Positions 1-6,401 of a stretch of 18,042 bases of DNA are shown in pieces. The stretch's first letter is position 1. Each line of letters begins with the position of its first letter. The position numbers and the translations under genes were made by a program. This stretch comes from Chthoniobacterales bacterium (GTDB taxonomy: Bacteria; Verrucomicrobiota; Verrucomicrobiia; Chthoniobacterales; UBA10450), in assembly GCA_013695925.1 (NCBI GenBank), contig JACCZO010000194.1:1-18042 (forward strand). The letters run 5' to 3'. Below the pieces are notes generated by a model. That model did no database searches, was not told where the DNA came from, and saw only the letters and a list, made by a program, of their open reading frames with translations.

Positions 1-1251
1 ACCGCCGGTTTCCAGCTTTCCTTTGCCGTGGTCGCGGCGATTCTCCTTTGGCAAAACCGCTTCTTCACCGTTCTCCTTCGGCCGGCGGAAGCGGATCCGT
101 TTCTGCCCCGCAGCCTGGTCAGCCGCAGGCGGCGTTTTGGCGAAGCGACCTACCGACTCGTCGCCAGCGGCCTTTCTGTCTCGGCTGCGGCCTGGGCCGG
201 TTCGCTCCTCCTCATCCTTTGGTATTTCTACCTCATTACTCCGGTTTCGCTGGTCGCCAACCTGGCCGTGGTCCCGGTCGCGTTTTGCCTCCTCGCGGTC
301 GGGATGTTGTCGTTAGTGGTGGCGCCGTTTTCCTCCGCGCTCGCTCTCGTTTTTACCAACGCCAACTGGAGTCTCGCGCATCTCATCTTCGGCCTGGCGC
401 AATTCTTCGCCCAGCTCCCAACCGGGCACGCCTACGTGGAGCGCCCGCATTGGCCGACTGGAGCGCGCGCCGAGATCACGGTGCTCGACGCCGGGGCGGG
501 CGCGGCCATCCATCTCCGGGCCGACGACCGCGATTGGCTCTTCGATGCCGGAAGCGCGCGCGATTACGAGCGTTTCCTGCGCGATTATCTCCACTCGCGC
601 GGCGTCGACCGGCTCGCCGGCCTGGTCTTGAGTCATGGCGATTCTCAGCACATCGGCGGAGCCAACGCGGTCCTGGACGAGTTTCGGCCGCGGCGGGTGA
701 TTGACAACAACGCGCCTGATCGTTCCAGGGTGCATCAAGCTTTGATCGTTAGGCTAAAAGAAACGCGCGAGATTGCGCAGCGGAATGGCACATTTGCGAT
801 TGGTCGCACGGTCACGGCCCGGGTCCTGTATCCGCCCGCGGCCTTAAAGGCGAAAGCAGCCGACGACCAGGCGATGGTCGTGCAGTTGATCATCGCCGGG
901 AAACATCGTGTTCTTCTCGTCTCCGACAGCGGCGCGCGAACCGAGGCCGCCCTGTTCTTCCCGCCTAACGACCTGCGGAGCGATATCCTGATCATGGGCC
1001 GGCCCTTCGCCGGCGCTTCCGGGTCGGCGAAATTCCTCGACGCCGTCCGCCCCCGCCTGATCGTTGCCACCTCGGTCGACTTCCCGGCCCGCGAACGAAT
1101 CCCGGATGATTGGGCGCAGATGGTCCGCCAGCGTGGAATCCAGCTCCTGCGCCAGGATGAAACCGGCGCCGTCACCCTGGAATTTTTTCGTGACCACTGG
1201 CGGGCCACCCCTTTCCTCGATCACCCGACTTTGCGCAGCACGAGCCGGTGA
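1..1251 (+). CDS. comEC: ComEC/Rec2 DNA uptake channel, 3' part
   Basis: Inner-membrane channel protein that moves single-stranded DNA into the cytoplasm during natural transformation. The frame is open from base 1, so the N-terminal OB-fold and first membrane helices lie outside the window; 416 residues are visible. The first codons give GFQLSFAVVAAILL, a typical ComEC competence-domain helix, followed by further hydrophobic helices to about visible residue 140. From about residue 155 a metallo-beta-lactamase-like domain begins (ITVLDAGAGAAIHLR, WLFDAGS). Its metal motif reads SHGDSQHIGG, where ComEC proteins usually have HxDxDH, and the later HHGS motif is replaced by GRPFAGASGS, so the domain may not bind metal normally. 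The 3' end overlaps the convergent trmB by 31 bp. Two TCGTTAGGC motifs lie inside the gene (747 and 964). Identity is secure; whether the nuclease-like domain is active is open. Confidence 0.9.
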   Translation, partial: TAGFQLSFAVVAAILLWQNRFFTVLLRPAEADPFLPRSLVSRRRRFGEATYRLVASGLSVSAAAWAGSLLLILWYFYLITPVSLVANLAVVPVAFCLLAVGMLSLVVAPFSSALALVFTNANWSLAHLIFGLAQFFAQLPTGHAYVERPHWPTGARAEITVLDAGAGAAIHLRADDRDWLFDAGSARDYERFLRDYLHSRGVDRLAGLVLSHGDSQHIGGANAVLDEFRPRRVIDNNAPDRSRVHQALIVRLKETREIAQRNGTFAIGRTVTARVLYPPAALKAKAADDQAMVVQLIIAGKHRVLLVSDSGARTEAALFFPPNDLRSDILIMGRPFAGASGSAKFLDAVRPRLIVATSVDFPARERIPDDWAQMVRQRGIQLLRQDETGAVTLEFFRDHWRATPFLDHPTLRSTSR

Positions 1252-1838
1252 ATCGCGGCGCCGTCCGCCAGGAAATGTTTCTCGAAAGTCGTAATCGGAA
1301 ATATTTCCTCGGGCGCCGGATCGATCTCCCGAAACATGTCGGCCGCGATGAGGCGGCGGGTCGCCTCGAAATAATTTTGCTGGTCGGTCACGATCCGAAA
1401 GCGCCCTTCAGGCAGGAGGAGCCGATGGACGAGGGCGAGAAATTCGGGCGTCACCATCCGCCGGCGGCGGTGTTTGCTCTTCGGCCAGGGATCGGGAAAA
1501 AGCAGGTGCACCATCCCGGTCGAAGCGGGCGGGAGCAGATGTTGCAAGGCATAGCTGCTCTCGATGCGGAGAAAACGGATGTTCGTTAGGCCGAGGCGCG
1601 AGGCTTTCTTGCAGCCGCGCCAGACCCGCCCGGCAAGTTTTTCGAGGCCGAGATAATTCCGTTCTGGAAAACGCTCCGCCTGGGCGACGAGAAAAGCGCC
1701 GTCGCCGCAGCCGATGTCGATTTCGAGCGGCGCCGTGCCGGGAAAAATCTGCGCGAGATCAAGCGGCGTGAAGTAGTCCGCGGGAAACAACTCGTAATCG
1801 GCCGCGGCCGGCGCGGCGTTTTTTGTTTCCTCCGTCAT
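1221..1838 (-). CDS. trmB: tRNA (guanine-N7-)-methyltransferase TrmB
   Basis: Uses S-adenosylmethionine to form m7G46 in the variable loop of tRNAs. The 205-residue product has the SAM-binding motif EIDIGCGDGAF (GCGDG at residues 43-47), an acidic end of the next strand (GLEK, 64-67) and the TrmB signature FPDPWPKSKHRRRR (114-126). Near the C-terminus RIVTDQQNYFE matches the TDxxxY region of the family. Length is normal for a bacterial TrmB. The start ATG has no clear Shine-Dalgarno sequence. It is convergent with comEC and overlaps its 3' end by 31 bp, so the two genes share no spacer for a terminator. One CGTTAGG motif lies inside (1584-1590). The family call is very secure. Confidence 0.95.
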   Translation of the reverse strand: MTEETKNAAPAAADYELFPADYFTPLDLAQIFPGTAPLEIDIGCGDGAFLVAQAERFPERNYLGLEKLAGRVWRGCKKASRLGLTNIRFLRIESSYALQHLLPPASTGMVHLLFPDPWPKSKHRRRRMVTPEFLALVHRLLLPEGRFRIVTDQQNYFEATRRLIAADMFREIDPAPEEIFPITTFEKHFLADGAAIHRLVLRKVG

Positions 1839-2127
1839 CGGGTGTAATTCATCCGCAGCCGAGGGTGAATTGGAGGCTTCTCCCCATTCCCCTATTTCTT
1901 GGCCGGGTCGAGCACATCCACCTGCTCGAATCCCACGATCCCGATGCGCAGCTTCACCGCTTTAGACTAAAGGCCAACCGCGAATATCGCCAGGCCGAAT
2001 CGCGGCCATGAACGCTCTCGCCCAGGCGGATCGCGTCGGACCGCGAGTCGCCTTTTTCCTCGTCCGTCCTGCCTGGTCCTCGATTTTTGTTAGTCGATTC
2101 ACGATCGAGGACGAGGAGGAGAATTCG
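1839..2127. other. Intergenic spacer, no convincing gene
   Basis: This 289-bp spacer lies upstream of trmB and downstream of the thioredoxin-like gene. It contains the inverted repeat listed separately and GAGGACGAGGAGGAG-type sequence at 2107-2121. On the minus strand 1892-1957 encodes a protein-like tail (GTG start, ending VLDPAKK and a stop) of only about 21 residues, with an in-frame stop just upstream. It could be the tail of a lost gene, but I do not call it. Little else can be seen. Confidence 0.5.
2076..2112. repeat. Inverted repeat, possible terminator
   Basis: GTCCTCGAT (2076-2084) and its exact complement ATCGAGGAC (2104-2112) are separated by 19 bases. A second overlapping pair, CCTCGTCC (2058-2065) and GGACGAGG (2109-2116), could form an alternative stem. 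It sits 16 bases past the stop of the thioredoxin-like gene on the minus strand, a terminator position. No U-tract follows on that strand, so a terminator role is only possible. Confidence 0.35.
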
Positions 2128-2772
2128 TTAGGGCTTCTTCTTGAAAGCTTCGTCCCAGTTCGTGCCGCTGGGTGATTTGATCGAGCTGCCCGCAGGGCTG
2201 GCGGCCGTGGCCGCGAGCGGGGCGGGCGTCGCCAACTCGGACTGCGCCACGCCACTGGCGTCGCCGGTCAGCAATTTCTTCAGGTCGGTCACGACCTTGT
2301 GCGGGCCGACATACTTGCCTTGCACAAAGCTGTCGGAAAGGATTTCGCCTTTCTCGTTGAGCAGGACGAGGCAGGGAATGGCGGGGCCGGCGTACTTGTT
2401 CAGCTCACGGCTTCCTTTGACCGCGCTGAAACGCAAAGCCGGCCACGGCATCGTCATCTGGCCCATGTATTTCTCCATCGCGTTGGAGGATTCGTCGCGG
2501 CTCACGAAGACGACCTCAAACTCGGGATGGCTCGGTTTCAGCTCGGTATAAAACTTCACCAGGTCGGGCGTGAATTGATGACACGGCCCGCACCAGCCGG
2601 CCGAGTAATAGAGGGCAATGTATTTCGCCTTCGGGAGATCGGACGCCGCGAAGGGGAGCACCGATTTCCCGCGAAGCGCGACCAGTTTGCCGCTGAGCTG
2701 AGCGGGGATGTCCTGCGCTTGGGCGCCGAGGGCGAAGAGCAGTCCGAGGAGCGGGAGGCCGAGTTGTTTCAT
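2128..2772 (-). CDS. Secreted thioredoxin-like (nucleoredoxin-type) protein
   Basis: Predicted envelope thiol-disulfide oxidoreductase. The 214-residue product begins with a Sec signal peptide (MKQLGLPLLGLLFALGAQAQ, cleavage probably after AQA at 17-19). The thioredoxin fold follows, with active site WCGPC at residues 60-64 inside ALYYSAGWCGPCHQFTPDL and a cis-proline segment GPAIPCLVLLNEKGE. The long helix with YTELKPSHPEFEVVFVSRDES is typical of tryparedoxin/nucleoredoxin-like proteins rather than of small thioredoxins. A low-complexity Ala/Ser/Pro tail (about residues 178-205) ends in DEAFKKKP. It is divergent from queD; the two starts are 84 bp apart. The stop codon lies inside a CGTTAGG motif (2126-2132). 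The redox partner is unknown; no DsbD/CcdA-like gene is nearby. Confidence 0.88.
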   Translation of the reverse strand: MKQLGLPLLGLLFALGAQAQDIPAQLSGKLVALRGKSVLPFAASDLPKAKYIALYYSAGWCGPCHQFTPDLVKFYTELKPSHPEFEVVFVSRDESSNAMEKYMGQMTMPWPALRFSAVKGSRELNKYAGPAIPCLVLLNEKGEILSDSFVQGKYVGPHKVVTDLKKLLTGDASGVAQSELATPAPLAATAASPAGSSIKSPSGTNWDEAFKKKP

Positions 2773-2856
2773 GCGCCCAACTTGTTATCGGGTCGGGCGG
2801 CGCGTCAATCCCGGCGCGGATGACAGATGGGCGCTGCGGTGCGATTTTCCGCCGCG

Positions 2857-3222
2857 ATGCGCGCCCGACTGACGAAAGATTTTACCTTCGAAGCCGCCCA
2901 GACTCTGCCCTCGGCGCCGGAAGGTCACAAGTGCCGCAAGATGCATGGCCACAGTTTCAAGGTGGAAGTGAGCGTCGAGGGCGAGGTGAATCGCGAGAGC
3001 GGCTGGGTTTACGATCACGCCGAGATCGGCCAGGCGATGAAGCCGCTCATCGCGCAGCTCGACCACTCCTACCTGAACGAGATCGACGGCCTGGAAAACC
3101 CGACGATCGAGAACATGGCGGCGTGGTTTTGGGAGAAGATCGCTCCGCAATGCCCGGGCTTATGCGAGATCGTGATCCACGAGACGCCGACGGCGCGCTG
3201 CGTTTATCGCGGCGGAAGTTAG
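2857..3222 (+). CDS. queD: 6-carboxy-5,6,7,8-tetrahydropterin synthase QueD
   Basis: Converts 7,8-dihydroneopterin triphosphate to 6-carboxytetrahydropterin, an early step in queuosine (7-deazaguanine) synthesis. The 121-residue product starts MRARLTKDFTFEAAQTLP, then GHKCRKMHGHSF with the catalytic Cys and two zinc-ligand His, GWVYDHAEI, DHSYLNEI, GLENPTIENMA and the C-terminal HETPTARCVYRGG. It aligns with E. coli QueD from memory over its whole length. The first zinc ligand, His in the FEAAH motif of E. coli, is Gln here (FEAAQ). I chose the ATG at 2857 because it gives the usual N-terminus; an in-frame ATG at 2827 would add ten residues, and neither has a good ribosome site. No other queuosine gene is present in the window. 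Confidence 0.92.
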   Translation: MRARLTKDFTFEAAQTLPSAPEGHKCRKMHGHSFKVEVSVEGEVNRESGWVYDHAEIGQAMKPLIAQLDHSYLNEIDGLENPTIENMAAWFWEKIAPQCPGLCEIVIHETPTARCVYRGGS

Positions 3223-3242
3223 GCTTTCAGCCTGACCCGGCA

Positions 3243-3320
3243 GGCGGGCATCTTGCCCGCCGTTTCCTGAGAGTCGACGGGCTGGAAGACCGTCGGCCGA
3301 GTCAGGCAAGGATGCCTGAC
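3243..3320. repeat. Array of three hairpins between convergent genes
   Basis: Three palindromes fill the spacer between queD and the HAD gene. GGCGGGCA/TGCCCGCC at 3243-3261 has a 3-base loop, CGACGG/CCGTCG at 3275-3295 a 9-base loop, and GTCAGGCA/TGCCTGAC at 3301-3320 a 4-base loop. All arms are perfect. The place, just after both stop codons, suits a bidirectional terminator. The GC-rich multi-hairpin form resembles the other REP-type elements in this window, but I see no GTAG/GGAG foot. Confidence 0.6.
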
Positions 3321-3323
3321 TTC

Positions 3324-4205
3324 CTAATGTCGCGGCGCCCGCACCGTGCCCGTCTCGATCGCGGCCCGGCGTTGCTCGACCATCCGGCTCGCGATTTCGT
3401 TCACCATCTGCTCGAGGAGCATGCGCAGATGGCTGCCGCGCCGGTAATCGGCCGGCGCGATGTGCCGCACCCGGTCGGCGTGGGTCGAAAGCTGGTAGCA
3501 TTTCTTGAATCCGACCCGCTCCGGATCATCCGGGTTATAGACCGCGATGGCGTGGCCGTCGTTTTTGCGCATGACGGTGAAACAAGGCACATCGGTCGGC
3601 CCGTCGCCGAGATAGATCATGTTCGGGAACGGGACCGGCCGGATCTCGGGCGCCATGTGATCGTTCACATCCTGCGACATGTCGAGCAGCCCTTTGTTGA
3701 TCCGAAAAAGGAACTGCGTCTTCTGTGTGTGACTGATGACGCGCTTCGGAAAAGTGATCCGGCCCTGCTCGTCCTCGGCAAATTCGCAGCCGAAAATCGC
3801 GCGCACATAAGGCGCCAGCCGGCTCCCTTCGATCAAGACCTTCATCCCGGAGGAGATGATGTAATGCTCGACGTTGATCCCGTGCTCGCGCTGCTCGGCG
3901 CTGAGCAGATCGTCCCGGAAATCGTCGAACATTTCCGGGAGGCCCTTGTAAAAATTGAGTTTCCCGCCTAACGACCGCAGCTCGGCGTTGGTCGGGCGAT
4001 CCATGCCTAACGTGTCGAGCAGCACCTTCATGTAGGCCAGCTCGCTGTCGTAGCCCTGGTCGCCCACGAACTCCGAGCAGCGCCGCCAGAAGCTCTTGCC
4101 GTCGATCCCGAAAGTCGGGAAAACGACCTCATCCTGCATGTAGCTCGGGCTCAGCGTCTGGTCGTAATCGTAAACGATCGCGATCGTGTTTTGCGGCGTG
4201 GACAT
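3324..4205 (-). CDS. HAD-superfamily phosphatase-like hydrolase
   Basis: Probable phosphatase of the haloacid dehalogenase superfamily, phosphoserine-phosphatase-like branch. The 293-residue product carries motif I as DYDQT (Asp13 nucleophile, Asp15 acid/base), motif II as the Ser of YIISSGMK, and motif IV as YLGDGPTDVPCF, the usual Mg-binding acidic pair. A long helical cap lies between motifs I and II (about residues 25-110). The substrate cannot be read from sequence. The start ATG lies just downstream of three 9-bp repeats (4217-4243) on its own leader. Two CGTTAGG motifs fall in its coding sequence (3967 and 4006). The gene ends just beyond the hairpin array shared with queD. The superfamily is confident; the specific function is unknown. 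Confidence 0.82.
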   Translation of the reverse strand: MSTPQNTIAIVYDYDQTLSPSYMQDEVVFPTFGIDGKSFWRRCSEFVGDQGYDSELAYMKVLLDTLGMDRPTNAELRSLGGKLNFYKGLPEMFDDFRDDLLSAEQREHGINVEHYIISSGMKVLIEGSRLAPYVRAIFGCEFAEDEQGRITFPKRVISHTQKTQFLFRINKGLLDMSQDVNDHMAPEIRPVPFPNMIYLGDGPTDVPCFTVMRKNDGHAIAVYNPDDPERVGFKKCYQLSTHADRVRHIAPADYRRGSHLRMLLEQMVNEIASRMVEQRRAAIETGTVRAPRH

Positions 4206-4216
4206 TGGTACGGCAG

Positions 4217-4243
4217 ACAGGATTAACAGGATTTACGCGATTG
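4217..4243. repeat. Three 9-bp tandem units in a gene leader
   Basis: ACAGGATTA, ACAGGATTT and ACGCGATTG follow without gaps. The first two differ at one base; the third is more diverged. They start 12 bases upstream of the HAD gene's ATG, so the leader would contain AATCCTGTTAATCCTGT. From memory, similar AATCCTG-type iterations recur in intergenic DNA of several phyla; their role is not known to me. Confidence 0.6.
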
Positions 4244-4282
4244 GGGAGAGGAGAATTCGGCGCCCGCTACTTTTGGCTGCCG

Positions 4283-4978
4283 TTAAATCCGGCCGAGGAA
4301 ATCGGCGAAGAGCGCGCCGTAGATCGTGCCGCGCTCAGGATGATATTGCACCGCGAGACCGAACGGCCGGTCGGTCAGGCGAAATTGCTCGATCACGTCG
4401 TCCGTCGCGCACCACGACTCGACCACACAACCGTCGGCCAGGCGATCGACCGCCTGATGATGCGAGCTGTTCACTCTCTCGAAACGATGCGCCGCGCTGG
4501 CGTCGTTGCGGAGTGGCTGCACGTCGTGGTTTTTTTGCCCCGGCAGGTTGTGCCCGGAAATGTCGAGCCGCAGCGTGCCGCCCATCGCCACATTGAGGAC
4601 TTGCAGCCCTTTGCAAATCGCGAAGATCGGCAGCCCGCGCTCCAGCGCGTTTTGCACCGCCGCAAACTCCCATTCGTCGCGCGGACGATCGGCCTCTTCC
4701 AGGACAGAGGGATCCGGCACCGGCTGCCGCAAGAATTCCGGCGCAATATCGTTCCCGCCGGTGAGAAGAATCGCGTCCATTTCCTCCAGCGGCATCGGCT
4801 GTTGTGCGGCATTGCAGACCTTGATCTCGGGGCGCGTGGCCAGGAATGGATCGAAAAACTTCTCGTCCTTGGGTCGGATCCAACTGGCCAGGTTCGGCAT
4901 CGGCGAACTTGCGAGTGGCGGCCCACAGTGTAAAGGGCCCGCCCACGTGGCCGTTCCGGGACTGTTTGGGATTGTCAT
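4283..4978 (-). CDS. Class I glutamine amidotransferase-like hydrolase (peptidase C26)
   Basis: Related to gamma-glutamyl-GABA hydrolase (PuuD) and other C26 gamma-glutamyl hydrolases. Conserved parts are the oxyanion strand ILLTGGNDIAPEF, the nucleophile elbow FAICKGLQVLNVAMGG with its Cys (codon 4613-4615), a SSHHQAV segment, and the C-terminal VQYHPE with the His and Glu of the triad. The product is about 231 residues from the ATG at 4978, slightly short, and the N-terminal 25 residues do not look like the usual PxIGIT start. Conserved-looking sequence begins at MPNLASWIRP, so the ATG at 4900 is a real alternative, as is a TTG at 4996. It is divergent from the small basic gene at 5027, 48 bp away. 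The substrate may be a gamma-glutamyl amine, but that is inference. Confidence 0.83.
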   Translation of the reverse strand: MTIPNSPGTATWAGPLHCGPPLASSPMPNLASWIRPKDEKFFDPFLATRPEIKVCNAAQQPMPLEEMDAILLTGGNDIAPEFLRQPVPDPSVLEEADRPRDEWEFAAVQNALERGLPIFAICKGLQVLNVAMGGTLRLDISGHNLPGQKNHDVQPLRNDASAAHRFERVNSSHHQAVDRLADGCVVESWCATDDVIEQFRLTDRPFGLAVQYHPERGTIYGALFADFLGRI

Positions 4979-5013
4979 TGCCCGCAAACCGGCCAAGCTC
5001 CCTTCAGTTCAAC

Positions 5014-5020
5014 GAGAGGA
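5014..5020 (+). promoter_or_regulatory. Strong ribosome binding site for the small gene
   Basis: GAGAGGA lies six bases before the ATG at 5027. It is one of the few good Shine-Dalgarno sequences in the window and is the main reason to accept the short reading frame as a gene. Confidence 0.7.
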
Positions 5021-5026
5021 ATTCAT

Positions 5027-5191
5027 ATGGCGACAAGCAAAGCGAAGAAAACGACACGTAAGAAATCCCCGGGCTCGGTGCGCGACCTCGCGACCCGCAA
5101 AGATCCCAAGGGCGGCGCGCAGAAACGAGAAGGCTCAGAAATGGGGGGCGGCACCACCCGCGGCCGCACCACCAAGACCCGTCTCTCATAA
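5027..5191 (+). CDS. Small very basic protein with KDPKGG motif
   Basis: The 54-residue product starts MATSKAKKTTRKKSPGSVRD, continues LATRKDPKGG and ends GGGTTRGRTTKTRLS. It is rich in Lys, Arg, Thr and Gly and has no hydrophobic segment or Cys. The frame has a strong ribosome site and a clean TAA stop. The central VRDL-x3-KDPKGG stretch resembles a motif I recall in many short bacterial hypothetical proteins, often near a Gly-Gly; I cannot name a family. The basic ends could bind nucleic acid, and the Gly-Gly motif could mark a leader peptide; both are guesses. It is transcribed away from the amidotransferase gene and is followed after 26 bases by the REP element. I do not know its function. 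Confidence 0.7.
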   Translation: MATSKAKKTTRKKSPGSVRDLATRKDPKGGAQKREGSEMGGGTTRGRTTKTRLS

Positions 5192-5217
5192 GGCGGTCTA
5201 GCTAACGAATCTCTTGT

Positions 5218-5387
5218 CCGGGTAGCGCACTCGTCTCGAGTGCTGGCGACGGGGTCTCACCGTCGCGAACTTTGCGACTCACGGCTACGCCAAGGCGAAA
5301 CCGCGAGCTAATCGCAATCGTCGCGGCAAAAAAAGTTCGTCGCGCTGGAACAGCGCGACCAGCACACGGGACGTGTGCGCTACCCGG
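5218..5387. repeat. 170-bp REP-pair element (REPIN-like), copy A
   Basis: The ends are 29-bp inverted repeats (5218-5246 and 5359-5387) with three mismatches, starting CCGGGTAGCGCAC. Each end holds a hairpin: GCACTCG/CGAGTGC at 5227-5243 and GCACACG/CGTGTGC at 5362-5378, so the end mismatches keep the stems paired. Inside are two more stems, GCGACGG/CCGTCGC at 5246-5266 and CGCGCTG/CAGCGCG at 5341-5357. The GTAG before the first palindrome matches the GTAG/GGAG foot known for REP sequences mobilised by RAYT (TnpA-REP) enzymes. No RAYT gene is visible here. It lies between the small basic gene and the ABC gene. Confidence 0.8.
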
Positions 5388-5410
5388 AGTTGCCGCTATC
5401 GTTCCTCTGC

Positions 5411-6340
5411 ATGTCCGCGCCTGCCCTAACGACCAACGACCTCACCCATCGCTACGGCGACCGCGTCGCGCTCGATCATCTTTCCATTCAGGTCGCCCCG
5501 CGCGAAATCTTCGGACTCCTCGGCCCGAATGGCGGCGGCAAGACCACTCTCTCCCGCATTCTCTCCACGCTCGTTAGGCCAACGAGCGGCTCCGCTTCCA
5601 TTCTCGGGCTCGATCTCTTGCGCGACACCGCCGCCTTGCGCAGCCGGATCGGAGTCGTCTTCCAGGCGCCGAGCCTGGACAAGAAACTGCGCGTCCGCGA
5701 AAACCTCGCGCACCAGGGCCATCTTTACGGCCTCTCCGGGGCGGCGCTGCGCGAGCGGATCGATCATCTCCTGATCGAGTTCAACCTGCGCGACCGCGCC
5801 CACGACCTGGTTGAGACGCTCTCCGGTGGCTTGCAGCGCCGGGTCGAGATCGCGAAGAGCCTTCTCCATCGCCCCGAGCTTCTGTTGCTGGACGAGCCCT
5901 CGACTGGGCTCGATCCCGGGGCCCGGATCTATCTCTGGCAGACGCTCTACCGTCTGCGCGACCAGCAAAACGTGACCGTTTGCCTAACGACGCACCTGAT
6001 GGAAGAAGCGGCCCGCTGCGACCGGGTTGCGATTCTCAATCACGGCCGCCTCGTCGCGCTCGACACCCCCGAGGCGCTTTGCGCCGGCATCGGCGGCGAC
6101 GTCATCAGCGCGCGGACGAAAGACGCCACCTCGCTCGCCGAGCGGGTCGTGCAGTCGTTAGGGGTGGAAGTCAGCGTCCTGAACGACGAAGTGCGAATCG
6201 AACATCCCGACGGTGCGGCCTTCATCACGCGTCTGATGTCGACCTTCCCGGGCGAGATCGACGCCGTCACCCTGGCCAAGCCGACCTTGGAAGACGTCTT
6301 CATCGCCCGGACCGGGCGACGGCTGAGCGAAGAAAAGTAA
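5411..6340 (+). CDS. ABC transporter ATP-binding protein (DrrA/CcmA type)
   Basis: Cytoplasmic ATPase that powers a partner permease, probably an exporter of the DrrAB/ABC-2 type. The 309-residue product has Walker A GPNGGGKTT (Lys44), Q-loop VFQAPSLD, signature LSGGLQRR (137-144), Walker B LLLLDEPSTGLDP and the switch His in CLTTHLMEEA. About 90 residues follow the nucleotide-binding domain, ending TLEDVFIARTGR, a common end of DrrA-like subunits. The start is the ATG at 5411 (MSAPALTTNDLTHRYG). A GTG at 5375 is in frame but lies in the REP end and would add 12 residues with no family match. No permease gene is adjacent: the next gene is on the other strand, so the partner must be elsewhere. 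Three CGTTAGG motifs fall inside, one coding LVRP and one QSLG. Confidence 0.9.
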   Translation: MSAPALTTNDLTHRYGDRVALDHLSIQVAPREIFGLLGPNGGGKTTLSRILSTLVRPTSGSASILGLDLLRDTAALRSRIGVVFQAPSLDKKLRVRENLAHQGHLYGLSGAALRERIDHLLIEFNLRDRAHDLVETLSGGLQRRVEIAKSLLHRPELLLLDEPSTGLDPGARIYLWQTLYRLRDQQNVTVCLTTHLMEEAARCDRVAILNHGRLVALDTPEALCAGIGGDVISARTKDATSLAERVVQSLGVEVSVLNDEVRIEHPDGAAFITRLMSTFPGEIDAVTLAKPTLEDVFIARTGRRLSEEK

Positions 6341-6368
6341 GAAGGAAGAAGGAAGAAGGAAGAAGGAA
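6341..6368. repeat. Tandem repeat, four GAAGGAA units
   Basis: Four perfect 7-bp units GAAGGAA start right after the TAA stop of the ABC gene. They occupy about half of the 61-bp spacer to the convergent permease gene. A purine-only strand of this kind is prone to copy-number change. No function can be read from it. Confidence 0.85.
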
Positions 6369-6401
6369 ATTTGGCGAGCGTGCCTCGGTATTCCTTCATT
6401 C

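Noticed and set aside
2820..3971. 383-codon plus-strand frame across queD and the HAD gene
   Set aside because: It overlaps two well-supported genes in other frames and has no family pattern.
5014..5030. GAATTCATATG looks like an EcoRI/NdeI cloning junction
   Set aside because: Both sides have the same composition and the downstream frame shows no vector or tag sequence; most likely chance.
5375..5410. GTG start extending the ABC gene
   Set aside because: It starts in the end of a REP element and adds residues not seen in the family.
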